From contig CAUZRD010000129.1 of assembly GCA_963582255.1 (NCBI GenBank), forward strand, positions 1-6,301: 6,301 nucleotides of DNA, read 5' to 3'. This stretch comes from CAUZRD01 sp963582255 (GTDB taxonomy: Bacteria; Pseudomonadota; Alphaproteobacteria; Rhizobiales; TMED25). Position numbers and translations under genes: made by a program. Positions 1-6,301 of the stretch are shown here, piece after piece (positions within the stretch are counted from its first letter, which is position 1; the number at the start of each line of letters is the position of its first letter). The notes under the pieces were generated by a model. The model was not told the origin of the DNA and searched no databases. It was given only the letters and a program-made list of their open reading frames with translations.

Positions 1-1
1 G

Positions 2-1813
2 GCGGCGAGCCTAACGCCGTGTATGCTTGCTTTTCCTGCGCGAGGAGGAGAGCCTGATCATGGATTTTCCATCTTTGGTAAACTTAAATATCCGAATGAT
101 TTTAAATATTTTGAGTATGTAAATCCAGACGCACCAAAGGGTGGAAGAATTGTGACAACCGCCCCAAACTGGGCCTACAATCAAAACCCGCTTACCTTCA
201 ATACGTTGAATGGATATGCCAATAGCGGCGATGCGGCCCCACGCGCAGAGTTAACTTTCGATTCTTTGATGGTCAGAGCGTTTGATGAACCAACATCTGT
301 CTATGGTTTGGTAGCCGAAACGGTTGTGATTTCAGATGATGGAAATCGCTTCACGTTTACCTTGCGGCCGCAAGCTCGGTTTCATGATGGTACGCCACTG
401 ATGGCGGCTGATGTGGTATTCTCACTTGCCTTACTGAAGTCCGAAGGACATGTGAGCATCAAGTTGAAGTTGCGTGAATTAATCGGGGTTGAAGAGCTTG
501 GGCCGCATTCTCTTGCGCTTATATTTAGCGGACGACACTCTCTATTACTGCCAAATTTTGTTGCTGAGTTACCCATATTCTCCAAAGCCGACTGGGAGGG
601 TAAGTCTTTTTCCGCTTCTACATTTATTGCGCCTTTAGGTTCTGGCCCCTACCGGGTTGGCCGATTCGATGGTGGCCGTTATATCGAATATCAGCGGACA
701 CAGGATTATTGGGCCAACGATCTTGCTGTAACGCGGGGGATGTTTAATTTCGATGTTATCCGACTTGAATTTTTCCGGGAAAGGATTACGGCATTTGAGG
801 CCTTCAAAAAGGGGAACGTTACCTTTCGTGAGGAGTTTACCTCTAAGCAGTGGGCAACGGGATATGATTTTCCGGCAACAACTGATGGGCGGGTAAAGAA
901 GGTACTTATAGACACTGAAAAACGTCCCTCACTACAAGCTTGGTTCTTCAACACGCGACGGGCCAAATTCATTGATTCGAGAGTACGTGAGGCGATCGGG
1001 CTTGCTTTTGATTTCGAATGGACCAACAAGAATACATTTTTTAATGCCTATCAGCGCTCAGCATCATTCTTTGAAAAGTCAGGATACGCGGCGCGCGGGG
1101 TCCCGAGCGAAAGTGAGTTGGCGCTTTTGGAACCTCATCGGAATAAATTGCCGGAAAGTGTGTTTGGTGGGGCGTTAGAGCCACCGATTTCGGATGGAAC
1201 TGGGCGCGACCGAAAACTTCTGCGCCAGGCAACTCGGCTGTTAAGGGAGGCCGGTTGGTCGCGCTCACAAGATGGACTGGTGAATGCAAGTGGCGAGCGT
1301 CTAGAGATTGAGTTTCTCATTAATACGCCGGTATTTGAGATCGTACTTGGCAAGTATGTTAAGGCTCTAAAATTGATTGGCATTGTAGCCTCGATCAGAT
1401 TGGTTGATGCTGCACAGTACCAACGCCGGCTACTCGATTTCGATTTTGACATTGTTGGCCGCGCATTTTCTTTTTCGGCGGTACCAATCGAGGATGTGTC
1501 GACGTTCTTTCATTCTCGCACGCGCGATGAGGTTGGATCCAGCAATCTTTCGGGAATATCGGACCCAGTCGTCGACGAGTTGTTGGATGAGGTTAGCCAA
1601 TCGAAATCACCTAGTGAGCTAACTACCGCCCTAAACGCCCTCGATCGTGTGCTGCGTGCCGGTTATTATATTGTACCTAACTGGTTCAGCCCCAATCATC
1701 GGGTTGCCTATTGGGATTTCTTTGGCTTTCCTGAAATTAAGCCGGACTATGCTTTCCGATTTGAGATTACTTGGTGGTTTGACGAAGGTAAAGCGAAGAG
1801 ACTAGCCCAATGA
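2..1813 (+). CDS. yejA: Yej-type extracellular solute-binding protein (family 5), 5' end outside window
   Basis: Periplasmic peptide-binding component of the YejABEF ABC importer, which hands oligopeptides to the YejB/YejE channel. Residues are numbered from the Met at nt 23. The mature N-terminal motif of the YejA family is at 22-41 (KYPNDFKYFEYVNPDAPKGG). The family 5 region TFTLRP..FHDGTPL..ADVVFSL spans 111-135, and the YejA-typical FREEFTSKQWATGYDFP spans 268-284. The frame stays open through seven codons before that Met to the window edge. The Met has no good ribosome-binding site and would leave only about a dozen residues, without a hydrophobic segment, before the mature domain. The real start and most of the signal peptide therefore probably lie upstream. 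The visible part is 603 codons, about the full length of E. coli YejA (about 604 aa), so only a short N-terminal piece is missing. No frameshift is seen. Rhizobial genomes often carry a second yejA-like gene; whether one lies upstream cannot be seen. The family call is secure; the exact ligand is unknown. Confidence 0.95.
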   Translation, partial: AASLTPCMLAFPARGGEPDHGFSIFGKLKYPNDFKYFEYVNPDAPKGGRIVTTAPNWAYNQNPLTFNTLNGYANSGDAAPRAELTFDSLMVRAFDEPTSVYGLVAETVVISDDGNRFTFTLRPQARFHDGTPLMAADVVFSLALLKSEGHVSIKLKLRELIGVEELGPHSLALIFSGRHSLLLPNFVAELPIFSKADWEGKSFSASTFIAPLGSGPYRVGRFDGGRYIEYQRTQDYWANDLAVTRGMFNFDVIRLEFFRERITAFEAFKKGNVTFREEFTSKQWATGYDFPATTDGRVKKVLIDTEKRPSLQAWFFNTRRAKFIDSRVREAIGLAFDFEWTNKNTFFNAYQRSASFFEKSGYAARGVPSESELALLEPHRNKLPESVFGGALEPPISDGTGRDRKLLRQATRLLREAGWSRSQDGLVNASGERLEIEFLINTPVFEIVLGKYVKALKLIGIVASIRLVDAAQYQRRLLDFDFDIVGRAFSFSAVPIEDVSTFFHSRTRDEVGSSNLSGISDPVVDELLDEVSQSKSPSELTTALNALDRVLRAGYYIVPNWFSPNHRVAYWDFFGFPEIKPDYAFRFEITWWFDEGKAKRLAQ

Positions 1814-1823
1814 GTAACCCATC

Positions 1824-2939
1824 ATGATCACGTATATCGTCCGTCGGCTGCTGTTGTTTATTCCGACACTGTTTGGCATTATGGCAATCAGTTTTGCCAT
1901 AATTCAATTCGCGCCGGGTGGGCCGGTGGAGCGGGTGATTGCGCAACTCACCGGCTCTGATGTTTCGGCAACCGCACGCATTTCTGGCCAGACTGGTGGT
2001 GATTTTGGCAATCAGCAACAGGGCGTAGCAAATACCTCTGATCAGGCTATCAGCAGCAAATACCGTGGCGCCCAGGGGCTAGATCCTGATTTTATAAAGG
2101 ATCTTGAGCGTCAGTTTGGTTTCGATAAGCCCCCGCTTGAGCGTTTTGGCCTGATGTTGTGGAACTACATCCGGTTTGACTTTGGTGAGAGCTATTTCCG
2201 GGACATACCGGTGATCGATCTGGTTATTGAAAAAATGCCCGTGTCAATTTCGCTCGGACTATGGATGATGTTTTTATCTTACTGTATCTCAATTCCCCTC
2301 GGTATCACCAAGGCAGTGCGTGATGGCAGTAGGTTTGATGTGTGGTCCAGTGGAATTGTCATTATCGGGTATGCTATTCCGGGGTTTTTATTTGCTGTTT
2401 TGTTGATTATTCTTTTTGCAGGTGGAAGTTATCTCGACTGGTTTCCGCTGCGCGGGTTGGTCTCCGATAATATTGATGCGATGTCGTGGCCGGAAAAGAT
2501 TGTGGATTATTTCTGGCATCTGGCTTTGCCTATAGTTTCAATGGCTCTAGGTGCGTTTGCCACTACCACATTGCTGACGAAAAACTCCTTCCTTGACGAG
2601 ATCCGAAAGCAATATGTGGTTACCGCTAGGTCTAAGGGACTAACGGAACGTCAGGTTCTTTACGGACATGTTTTCCGTAATGCGATGCTCATCATTGTTG
2701 CTGGTTTCCCGGGGGCATTCATCGGTTCTTTTTTTGCCGGATCGGTCCTAATTGAGACTATATTTTCGTTAGATGGCCTAGGCCTACTCGGATTTGAATC
2801 GGTGATTAACCGTGATTACGCGGTCGTTTTTGCAACGCTCTACATTTTTTCGCTGCTTGGTCTGGTGGTAAATTTAATTTCTGATCTAGCCTATACTTGG
2901 ATCGATCCGCGGATCGATTTTGATCGCCGGGACGTATAA
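1824..2939 (+). CDS. yejB: Yej-type peptide ABC transporter permease, YejB
   Basis: Inner-membrane permease that pairs with YejE to form the translocation channel for peptides delivered by YejA. The 371-aa product is close to E. coli YejB (about 364 aa). It begins with the classic DppB-type N-terminus (MITYIVRRLLLFIPTLFGI) and APGGP at 30-34. Apparent membrane segments lie near 9-29, 141-161, 174-198, 231-251, 288-310 and 333-353. The cytoplasmic EAA loop that docks on the ATPase is at about 263-287 (QYVVTARSKGLTERQVLYGH followed by VFRNA). The C-terminus WIDPRIDF is family-typical. The polar Gly/Gln/Ser-rich stretch at about 43-85 is a periplasmic loop that YejB homologues also have. The ATG at 1824 is chosen because it gives the conserved N-terminus directly. 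Its ribosome-binding site is weak (a GAG at 1812-1814), and the gene starts 10 nt after the yejA stop, so translational coupling is likely. Confidence 0.96.
   Translation: MITYIVRRLLLFIPTLFGIMAISFAIIQFAPGGPVERVIAQLTGSDVSATARISGQTGGDFGNQQQGVANTSDQAISSKYRGAQGLDPDFIKDLERQFGFDKPPLERFGLMLWNYIRFDFGESYFRDIPVIDLVIEKMPVSISLGLWMMFLSYCISIPLGITKAVRDGSRFDVWSSGIVIIGYAIPGFLFAVLLIILFAGGSYLDWFPLRGLVSDNIDAMSWPEKIVDYFWHLALPIVSMALGAFATTTLLTKNSFLDEIRKQYVVTARSKGLTERQVLYGHVFRNAMLIIVAGFPGAFIGSFFAGSVLIETIFSLDGLGLLGFESVINRDYAVVFATLYIFSLLGLVVNLISDLAYTWIDPRIDFDRRDV
2901..2918. repeat. Perfect 18-bp palindrome at the 3' end of yejB
   Basis: ATCGATCCGCGGATCGAT is its own reverse complement. In mRNA it could fold as a 7-bp stem, or 9 bp with two G-U pairs, closed by a CGCG tetraloop, ending about 10 nt before the yejE ribosome-binding site. 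It encodes the conserved YejB tail IDPRID, so coding constraint alone may explain it. A regulatory role is not established. Confidence 0.4.
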
Positions 2940-2940
2940 A

Positions 2941-4137
2941 ATGGCCACGACGCAGAACTCGATCCAAGCATGCCGTGGGGATGTGCAGGTGGGCGATGCT
3001 TCTGGTGCTGGACCGAGTTATATTCCGCAGCGGTACGGCGTTTTAAAACTATCGTCGGTTAACAAGCGACGTTGGCAGAATTTTTGCGCTAATAAGCGTG
3101 GATTGTGGTCGTTATGGATATTTATGACTTTATTTATTCTGTCCATTTTTGCTGAATTTATTGCCAATGACCGACCTATCATTGCACTCTATAAAGGTGA
3201 AATCCTAGCCCCAGTTCTGTTCGACTATCCGGAAGAAAAGTTCGGTGGTTTTTTGGCTGAAACCGACTACCGCGATCAGCTTATTCGTGACGAGATTGAA
3301 GCTAATGGATGGATGATTTGGCCCCCCATCCGGTATGACTATTCGACTATCAATTATGAACTGCCGACGCCGGCGCCATCGGCACCATCAATTTTGTTGA
3401 CGTCTGAAGTGCGATGCGCTCCGTTTGAAAACGGGGATGATGATCCGGCCTGTACGATCTGGAATTGGAACTGGTTTGGAACGGATGATCAGGGTCGTGA
3501 TGTACTGGCGCGCCTGATTTATGGATTTAGACTTTCTGTTCTTTTCGGCCTAATCTTAACGATTGTTTCTTCGGCAATTGGAATTGTAGCCGGAGCCGTA
3601 CAAGGTTACTTTGGAGGCTGGACAGACCTATTGTTCCAAAGGTTTATTGAGGTTTGGACGGCTGTCCCAGCGCTCTATTTGCTGATTATTATATCAGCTG
3701 TTATCGAGCCAAGTTTCTGGATTTTACTGCTTATACTTTTGTTGTTTTCTTGGGTTGCGCTGGTTGGAGTGGTTCGTGCTGAATTCCTGCGTGGGAGGAA
3801 TTTTGAATATATTCAGGCTGCCCGCGCGCTCGGCGTCTCCAACCTGGTTATCATGTTTAAGCATTTGCTGCCGAATGCTATGGTAGCGACGTTGACGTTC
3901 ATGCCGTTCATTTTAAACGGTTCGATTGCCACGCTAACGTCACTTGATTTTCTTGGCTTCGGGCTACCCCCAGGCTCGCCCTCGCTTGGAGAACTTCTCG
4001 CGCAAGGAAAAAACAACCTACACGCGCCGTGGCTTGGCTTGTCGGGCTTTTTCTCTATTGCCATCATGCTGAGCTTGCTCATCTTTATTGGAGAGTCGGT
4101 GCGTGATGCGTTTGATCCTAGAAAGACGTTCAAATGA
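2941..4137 (+). CDS. yejE: Yej-type peptide ABC transporter permease, YejE
   Basis: Second inner-membrane permease of the importer, partner of YejB. From the ATG at 2941 the product is 398 aa. It has a polar cytoplasmic N-terminus, then LSSVNKRRW..NKRGLWSLWIF at 38-61, which matches the start of the shorter E. coli YejE (about 341 aa), so there is an extension of some 35 residues. Membrane segments lie near 56-75, 198-220, 238-255, 258-279, 316-335 and 366-386. A large periplasmic loop lies between the first two, with two cysteines (C159, C171) that could form a disulfide. WFGTDDQGRDVLARLIYG at 178-195 and the EAA loop YIQAARALGVSNLVIMFKHL at 290-309 are diagnostic of DppC/YejE permeases. The ATG is preferred over an in-frame TTG at 2920, which overlaps yejB, because it sits 1 nt after the yejB stop behind a GGGA at 2929-2932. 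Confidence 0.95.
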   Translation: MATTQNSIQACRGDVQVGDASGAGPSYIPQRYGVLKLSSVNKRRWQNFCANKRGLWSLWIFMTLFILSIFAEFIANDRPIIALYKGEILAPVLFDYPEEKFGGFLAETDYRDQLIRDEIEANGWMIWPPIRYDYSTINYELPTPAPSAPSILLTSEVRCAPFENGDDDPACTIWNWNWFGTDDQGRDVLARLIYGFRLSVLFGLILTIVSSAIGIVAGAVQGYFGGWTDLLFQRFIEVWTAVPALYLLIIISAVIEPSFWILLLILLLFSWVALVGVVRAEFLRGRNFEYIQAARALGVSNLVIMFKHLLPNAMVATLTFMPFILNGSIATLTSLDFLGFGLPPGSPSLGELLAQGKNNLHAPWLGLSGFFSIAIMLSLLIFIGESVRDAFDPRKTFK

Positions 4138-4144
4138 AATCGAA

Positions 4145-4150
4145 GGGAGG
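4145..4150 (+). promoter_or_regulatory. Ribosome-binding site that fixes the yejF start
   Basis: GGGAGG lies six bases before the GTG at 4157, the best Shine-Dalgarno match seen ahead of any gene in the window. It favours that GTG over the upstream in-frame TTG (4088) and ATG (4106), both of which lie inside yejE, and over the GTG at 4163, which is spaced less well. Confidence 0.7.
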
Positions 4151-4156
4151 GCGATA

Positions 4157-5806
4157 GTGGTAGTGCCTCCAAAAAACAAACGCGAGGTCCTTCTCGATAT
4201 CCGCGACTTGTCTGTCTCATTTTTTCAAAGTGGTGAGGAGATTACAGCGGTTGACAAAATATCGTTCTCGATTTTCAAGGGTGAATCAGTAGGTCTGGTC
4301 GGCGAGTCAGGTTCAGGAAAATCTGTCACGGCGCTATCAGTTATGCAACTCCTTGACTATCCGGCGGCACGGCATCCCTCAGGTGAGATTTTGTTTGAGG
4401 GTAAGAATCTGATGGGCATGCCCCATTCTCAACTGCGCCATGTGCGTGGCAACAAAATATCGATGATTTTTCAAGAACCTATGACCTCACTAAATCCACT
4501 GCACACGGTTGGTAAACAGATCGGTGAGATCCTTGATATTCATAAGGGCATGGGCGAGGCGGCCTCGCGTGTGCGCACTCTGGAGCTTTTGCATCAGGTG
4601 GGGATTCACAATCCAGAGACACGGTTGCAAAGTTTTCCCCACCAGCTTTCCGGCGGGCAACGCCAACGGGTGATGATCGCAATGGCGTTGGCCAATGAAC
4701 CTGATCTTCTGATCGCCGATGAACCTACCACGGCGCTTGATGTCACTGTGCAGGCCCAAATTCTTAAGCTTCTAAAAGATCTCCAGCGTGAAATTGGCAT
4801 GGCTATGCTGTTAATCACTCATGATCTTAGTGTTGTCCGTAAGGTGACGGACCGGGTTTGCATTATGACCAAGGGAAAGATAGTGGAGGAGGGTGAAACC
4901 GCGTGCGTTTTTGCTCGGCCAAAACATGACTATACCAAACGCTTGCTTTCAGCCGAGCCGACTGGAAATCCGCCAATTAGCGACCATAGAGCGCCGGTCG
5001 TTTTGCAGGCTAATAACATTAAGGTCTGGTTTCCGATAAAGCGTGGGTTGCTGCGACGTACGGTTGATCACATCAAGGCGGTGGATGATGTTTCTCTTGA
5101 GCTCCGTGCAGGGCAAACGCTGGGCATTGTTGGCGAGTCAGGCTCTGGTAAAACGACGCTTGGTTTGGCGCTGGTTCGTCTGATTTCGAGCTCCGGGTCG
5201 ATTACCTATCAGGGGGAGAGGCTCGATGGCAAAACGTTCCGTGCTATGCGATCTCTACGGCGCGATATCCAAGTGGTTTTTCAAGATCCTTATGGTTCTC
5301 TTAGCCCCCGTCTTTCCGTTGGTCAGATCGTAGAAGAGGGCCTTCGTGTTCAGGATTATTCTATGAGTTTTGAGAATCGGCGAAGCCGGGTCTCCAGCGT
5401 ACTGGACGAAGTGGGGATTGCGCCGGATTCACAAGAGCGTTATCCACATGAATTTTCCGGCGGCCAGCGGCAGAGGATTGCTATCGCGCGAGCTCTTGTT
5501 CTTGAACCTAAATTTGTCGTTCTAGACGAGCCGACCAGTGCGCTTGATATGTCTGTTCAAGCTCAGATTGTTGATCTTCTGCGTGACATCCAACGACGGC
5601 GTAACCTCGCTTTCTTATTTATTAGCCACGATTTAAAAGTGGTGCGCGCGCTAGCCAATGATGTCATCGTCATGCGCAATGGAAGGGTCGTTGAGCAAGG
5701 AGCGGCAGTTGATGTGTTTGAACAGCCGCGCAGCGACTACACCAAAGCGTTGATGGCGGCAGCATTTGAACTTGAAGTCGTTTCGGGAGATGTGGTCGCA
5801 CAATAA
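4157..5806 (+). CDS. yejF: Yej-type peptide ABC transporter, fused double ATP-binding protein YejF
   Basis: Cytoplasmic ATPase that powers the YejB/YejE channel; both nucleotide-binding domains are in one chain. From GTG 4157 the product is 549 aa (E. coli YejF about 529). Domain 1: Walker A GESGSGKS 49-56, Q-loop Q106, signature LSGGQ 164-168, Walker B ending in D188 and catalytic E189, switch H222. It is followed by an OppD/DppD-type tail (RPKHDYTKRLLSAEPTG, 254-270). Domain 2: Walker A GESGSGKT 326-333, Q-loop Q376, signature FSGGQ 433-437, Walker B D457 and E458, switch H491. Both sites look catalytically intact. Opening the gene at the upstream TTG 4088 would add 23 residues encoded over the end of yejE and not expected for the family; the GTG is 19 nt after the yejE stop and has a strong ribosome-binding site. 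It is the last gene of the operon. Confidence 0.96.
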   Translation: MVVPPKNKREVLLDIRDLSVSFFQSGEEITAVDKISFSIFKGESVGLVGESGSGKSVTALSVMQLLDYPAARHPSGEILFEGKNLMGMPHSQLRHVRGNKISMIFQEPMTSLNPLHTVGKQIGEILDIHKGMGEAASRVRTLELLHQVGIHNPETRLQSFPHQLSGGQRQRVMIAMALANEPDLLIADEPTTALDVTVQAQILKLLKDLQREIGMAMLLITHDLSVVRKVTDRVCIMTKGKIVEEGETACVFARPKHDYTKRLLSAEPTGNPPISDHRAPVVLQANNIKVWFPIKRGLLRRTVDHIKAVDDVSLELRAGQTLGIVGESGSGKTTLGLALVRLISSSGSITYQGERLDGKTFRAMRSLRRDIQVVFQDPYGSLSPRLSVGQIVEEGLRVQDYSMSFENRRSRVSSVLDEVGIAPDSQERYPHEFSGGQRQRIAIARALVLEPKFVVLDEPTSALDMSVQAQIVDLLRDIQRRRNLAFLFISHDLKVVRALANDVIVMRNGRVVEQGAAVDVFEQPRSDYTKALMAAAFELEVVSGDVVAQ

Positions 5807-5818
5807 CGCGTGTGCGGT
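5795..5818. terminator. Weak hairpin over the yejF stop, possible terminator between convergent genes
   Basis: CGCACA (5797-5802) can pair with TGTGCG (5811-5816) around an 8-nt loop, with two further G-U type pairs outside. The hairpin spans the yejF stop codon and lies between two convergent genes, where a terminator is expected. No run of T follows on either strand, so it does not meet the usual pattern of an intrinsic terminator and may be chance. Confidence 0.2.
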
Positions 5819-5843
5819 GCAAATATTACTCAGACCAAATCAA

Positions 5844-6301
5844 CTAGCCGGATGCGCCTGACCACTCGGGAGGCGGACGCAATCGGCTGGTAGTCTTACC
5901 TGATTGTTGGGCAATGCGGGCGAGTGCCGGTTCGGCCTCTTCGGCCGTCACCAGCATGTGGTGGGCATTGGCGTGTAGCATCTGGCTTTCCGATACCATG
6001 AGCGCGCAATGGCCAGACCAGAATAGTAGATCACCCCTTTGCGCTTTTCCTGTTGCCAGGTTAAATTTTTTATCTTGCCTTAGTTCATATTCGATCATGT
6101 CGCTATCACGCGGGCAGGCAATGCCTATAGCATGTAGTGATTGCTGGATCAGGGCAGAGCAATCAAGACCAAGACTGGATTTTCCTCCCCACAAGTAAGG
6201 TGTTCCAGAAAATTTTTGTGCTACTGCCACGAAATCACTAGCCTTCCCATCGATTGGAACTATGTGACTTGCATAAACAAAGCTATCATCCTGTAGTTGG
6301 G
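5844..6301 (-). CDS. NlpC/P60 family (C40) cell-wall peptidase, 5' end outside window
   Basis: Cysteine peptidase of the NlpC/P60 family, whose members typically cut the D-Glu/diaminopimelate bond in peptidoglycan stem peptides. Residues are numbered from the GTG at 6230. The core begins at KFSGTPYLWGGKSSLGLDCS with nucleophile C24 and continues through RGDLLFWSGHCALMV with H74 to MLHANAHHM with H86. The Cys-to-His and His-to-His spacings (50 and 12) closely match the E. coli Spr (MepS) triad as I recall it (51 and 12). The frame is open on the minus strand from 6230 to the right edge and encodes LQDDSFVYASHIVPIDGKAS, which looks like the end of a bacterial SH3 domain and linker. The GTG is therefore not the true start, and an SH3-like N-terminal region should lie beyond the window. 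The stop TAG is at 5844-5846. The gene converges on yejF. Whether it acts in the cytoplasm or is exported cannot be judged without its N-terminus. Confidence 0.92.
   Translation of the reverse strand, partial: QLQDDSFVYASHIVPIDGKASDFVAVAQKFSGTPYLWGGKSSLGLDCSALIQQSLHAIGIACPRDSDMIEYELRQDKKFNLATGKAQRGDLLFWSGHCALMVSESQMLHANAHHMLVTAEEAEPALARIAQQSGKTTSRLRPPPEWSGASG

Noticed and set aside
11..25. Possible lipoprotein lipobox (LTPC) ahead of the visible YejA Met
   Set aside because: Pro directly before the Cys does not fit the lipobox consensus, and the needed upstream hydrophobic region is not visible.
1950..2080. Gly/Gln/Ser-rich segment in YejB as a possible foreign insertion
   Set aside because: YejB homologues, including E. 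coli YejB, have a similar polar periplasmic loop ending in YRG..GLDP, so this is normal for the family.
4134..4137. ATGA overlap at the yejE stop as a coupled start for the next gene
   Set aside because: The ATG is not in the yejF reading frame, so it cannot be the yejF start.
3813..4220. 135-aa open frame on the minus strand across the end of yejE and start of yejF
   Set aside because: It lies antisense to strongly conserved permease and ATPase codons, and its translation shows no recognisable domain. It is a shadow of the real genes.
4310..5500. Repeated motifs within yejF as a DNA repeat or recent tandem duplication
   Set aside because: The similarity is limited to ABC ATPase motifs of the two domains; it reflects the old fusion typical of all YejF proteins, not a recent duplication.
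5914..6198. 94-aa plus-strand open frame opposite the NlpC/P60 gene
   Set aside because: The opposite strand encodes the catalytic Cys and both His residues of a clear NlpC/P60 domain; the plus-strand product resembles nothing.

Overview
The window holds an ordinary bacterial transport operon and part of a convergent neighbour. Four tightly packed plus-strand genes encode a complete Yej-type oligopeptide ABC importer, in the order yejA (periplasmic binding protein), yejB and yejE (two permeases) and yejF (fused double ATPase). A minus-strand NlpC/P60 cell-wall peptidase gene meets the operon tail to tail and runs off the right edge. The protein sequences and the pairing of yejABEF with an SH3-NlpC/P60 hydrolase suggest an alphaproteobacterium, most likely of the Hyphomicrobiales (Rhizobiales). 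By eye the GC content is a little under half, lower than in many free-living members of that order. Genus cannot be fixed from this sequence.

Layout: the reading frame of yejA is open to the left edge, so its true start and signal peptide are outside the window; it ends at 1813. yejB (1824-2939) follows after 10 nt. yejE (2941-4137) follows after 1 nt. yejF is best started at a GTG at 4157, behind a strong GGGAGG ribosome-binding site, and ends at 5806. A 37-nt gap separates it from the stop codon of the NlpC/P60 gene (5844 to beyond 6301, minus strand). There is no gene-free stretch longer than 37 nt, and no RNA gene, mobile element, CRISPR array or long repeat was seen.

How the genes work together: YejA would capture peptides in the periplasm, YejB and YejE form the channel, and YejF hydrolyses ATP to drive import. 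From the literature, Yej systems import microcin C in E. coli, affect antimicrobial-peptide sensitivity or resistance in Brucella and Sinorhizobium, and YejBEF with the binding protein YepA recovers peptidoglycan fragments in Agrobacterium. The adjacent NlpC/P60 peptidase, a family that cuts peptidoglycan stem peptides, makes a cell-wall recycling role worth testing here, but that link is inference from adjacency. I found no convincing sign of a previously undescribed system; the findings below are modest.
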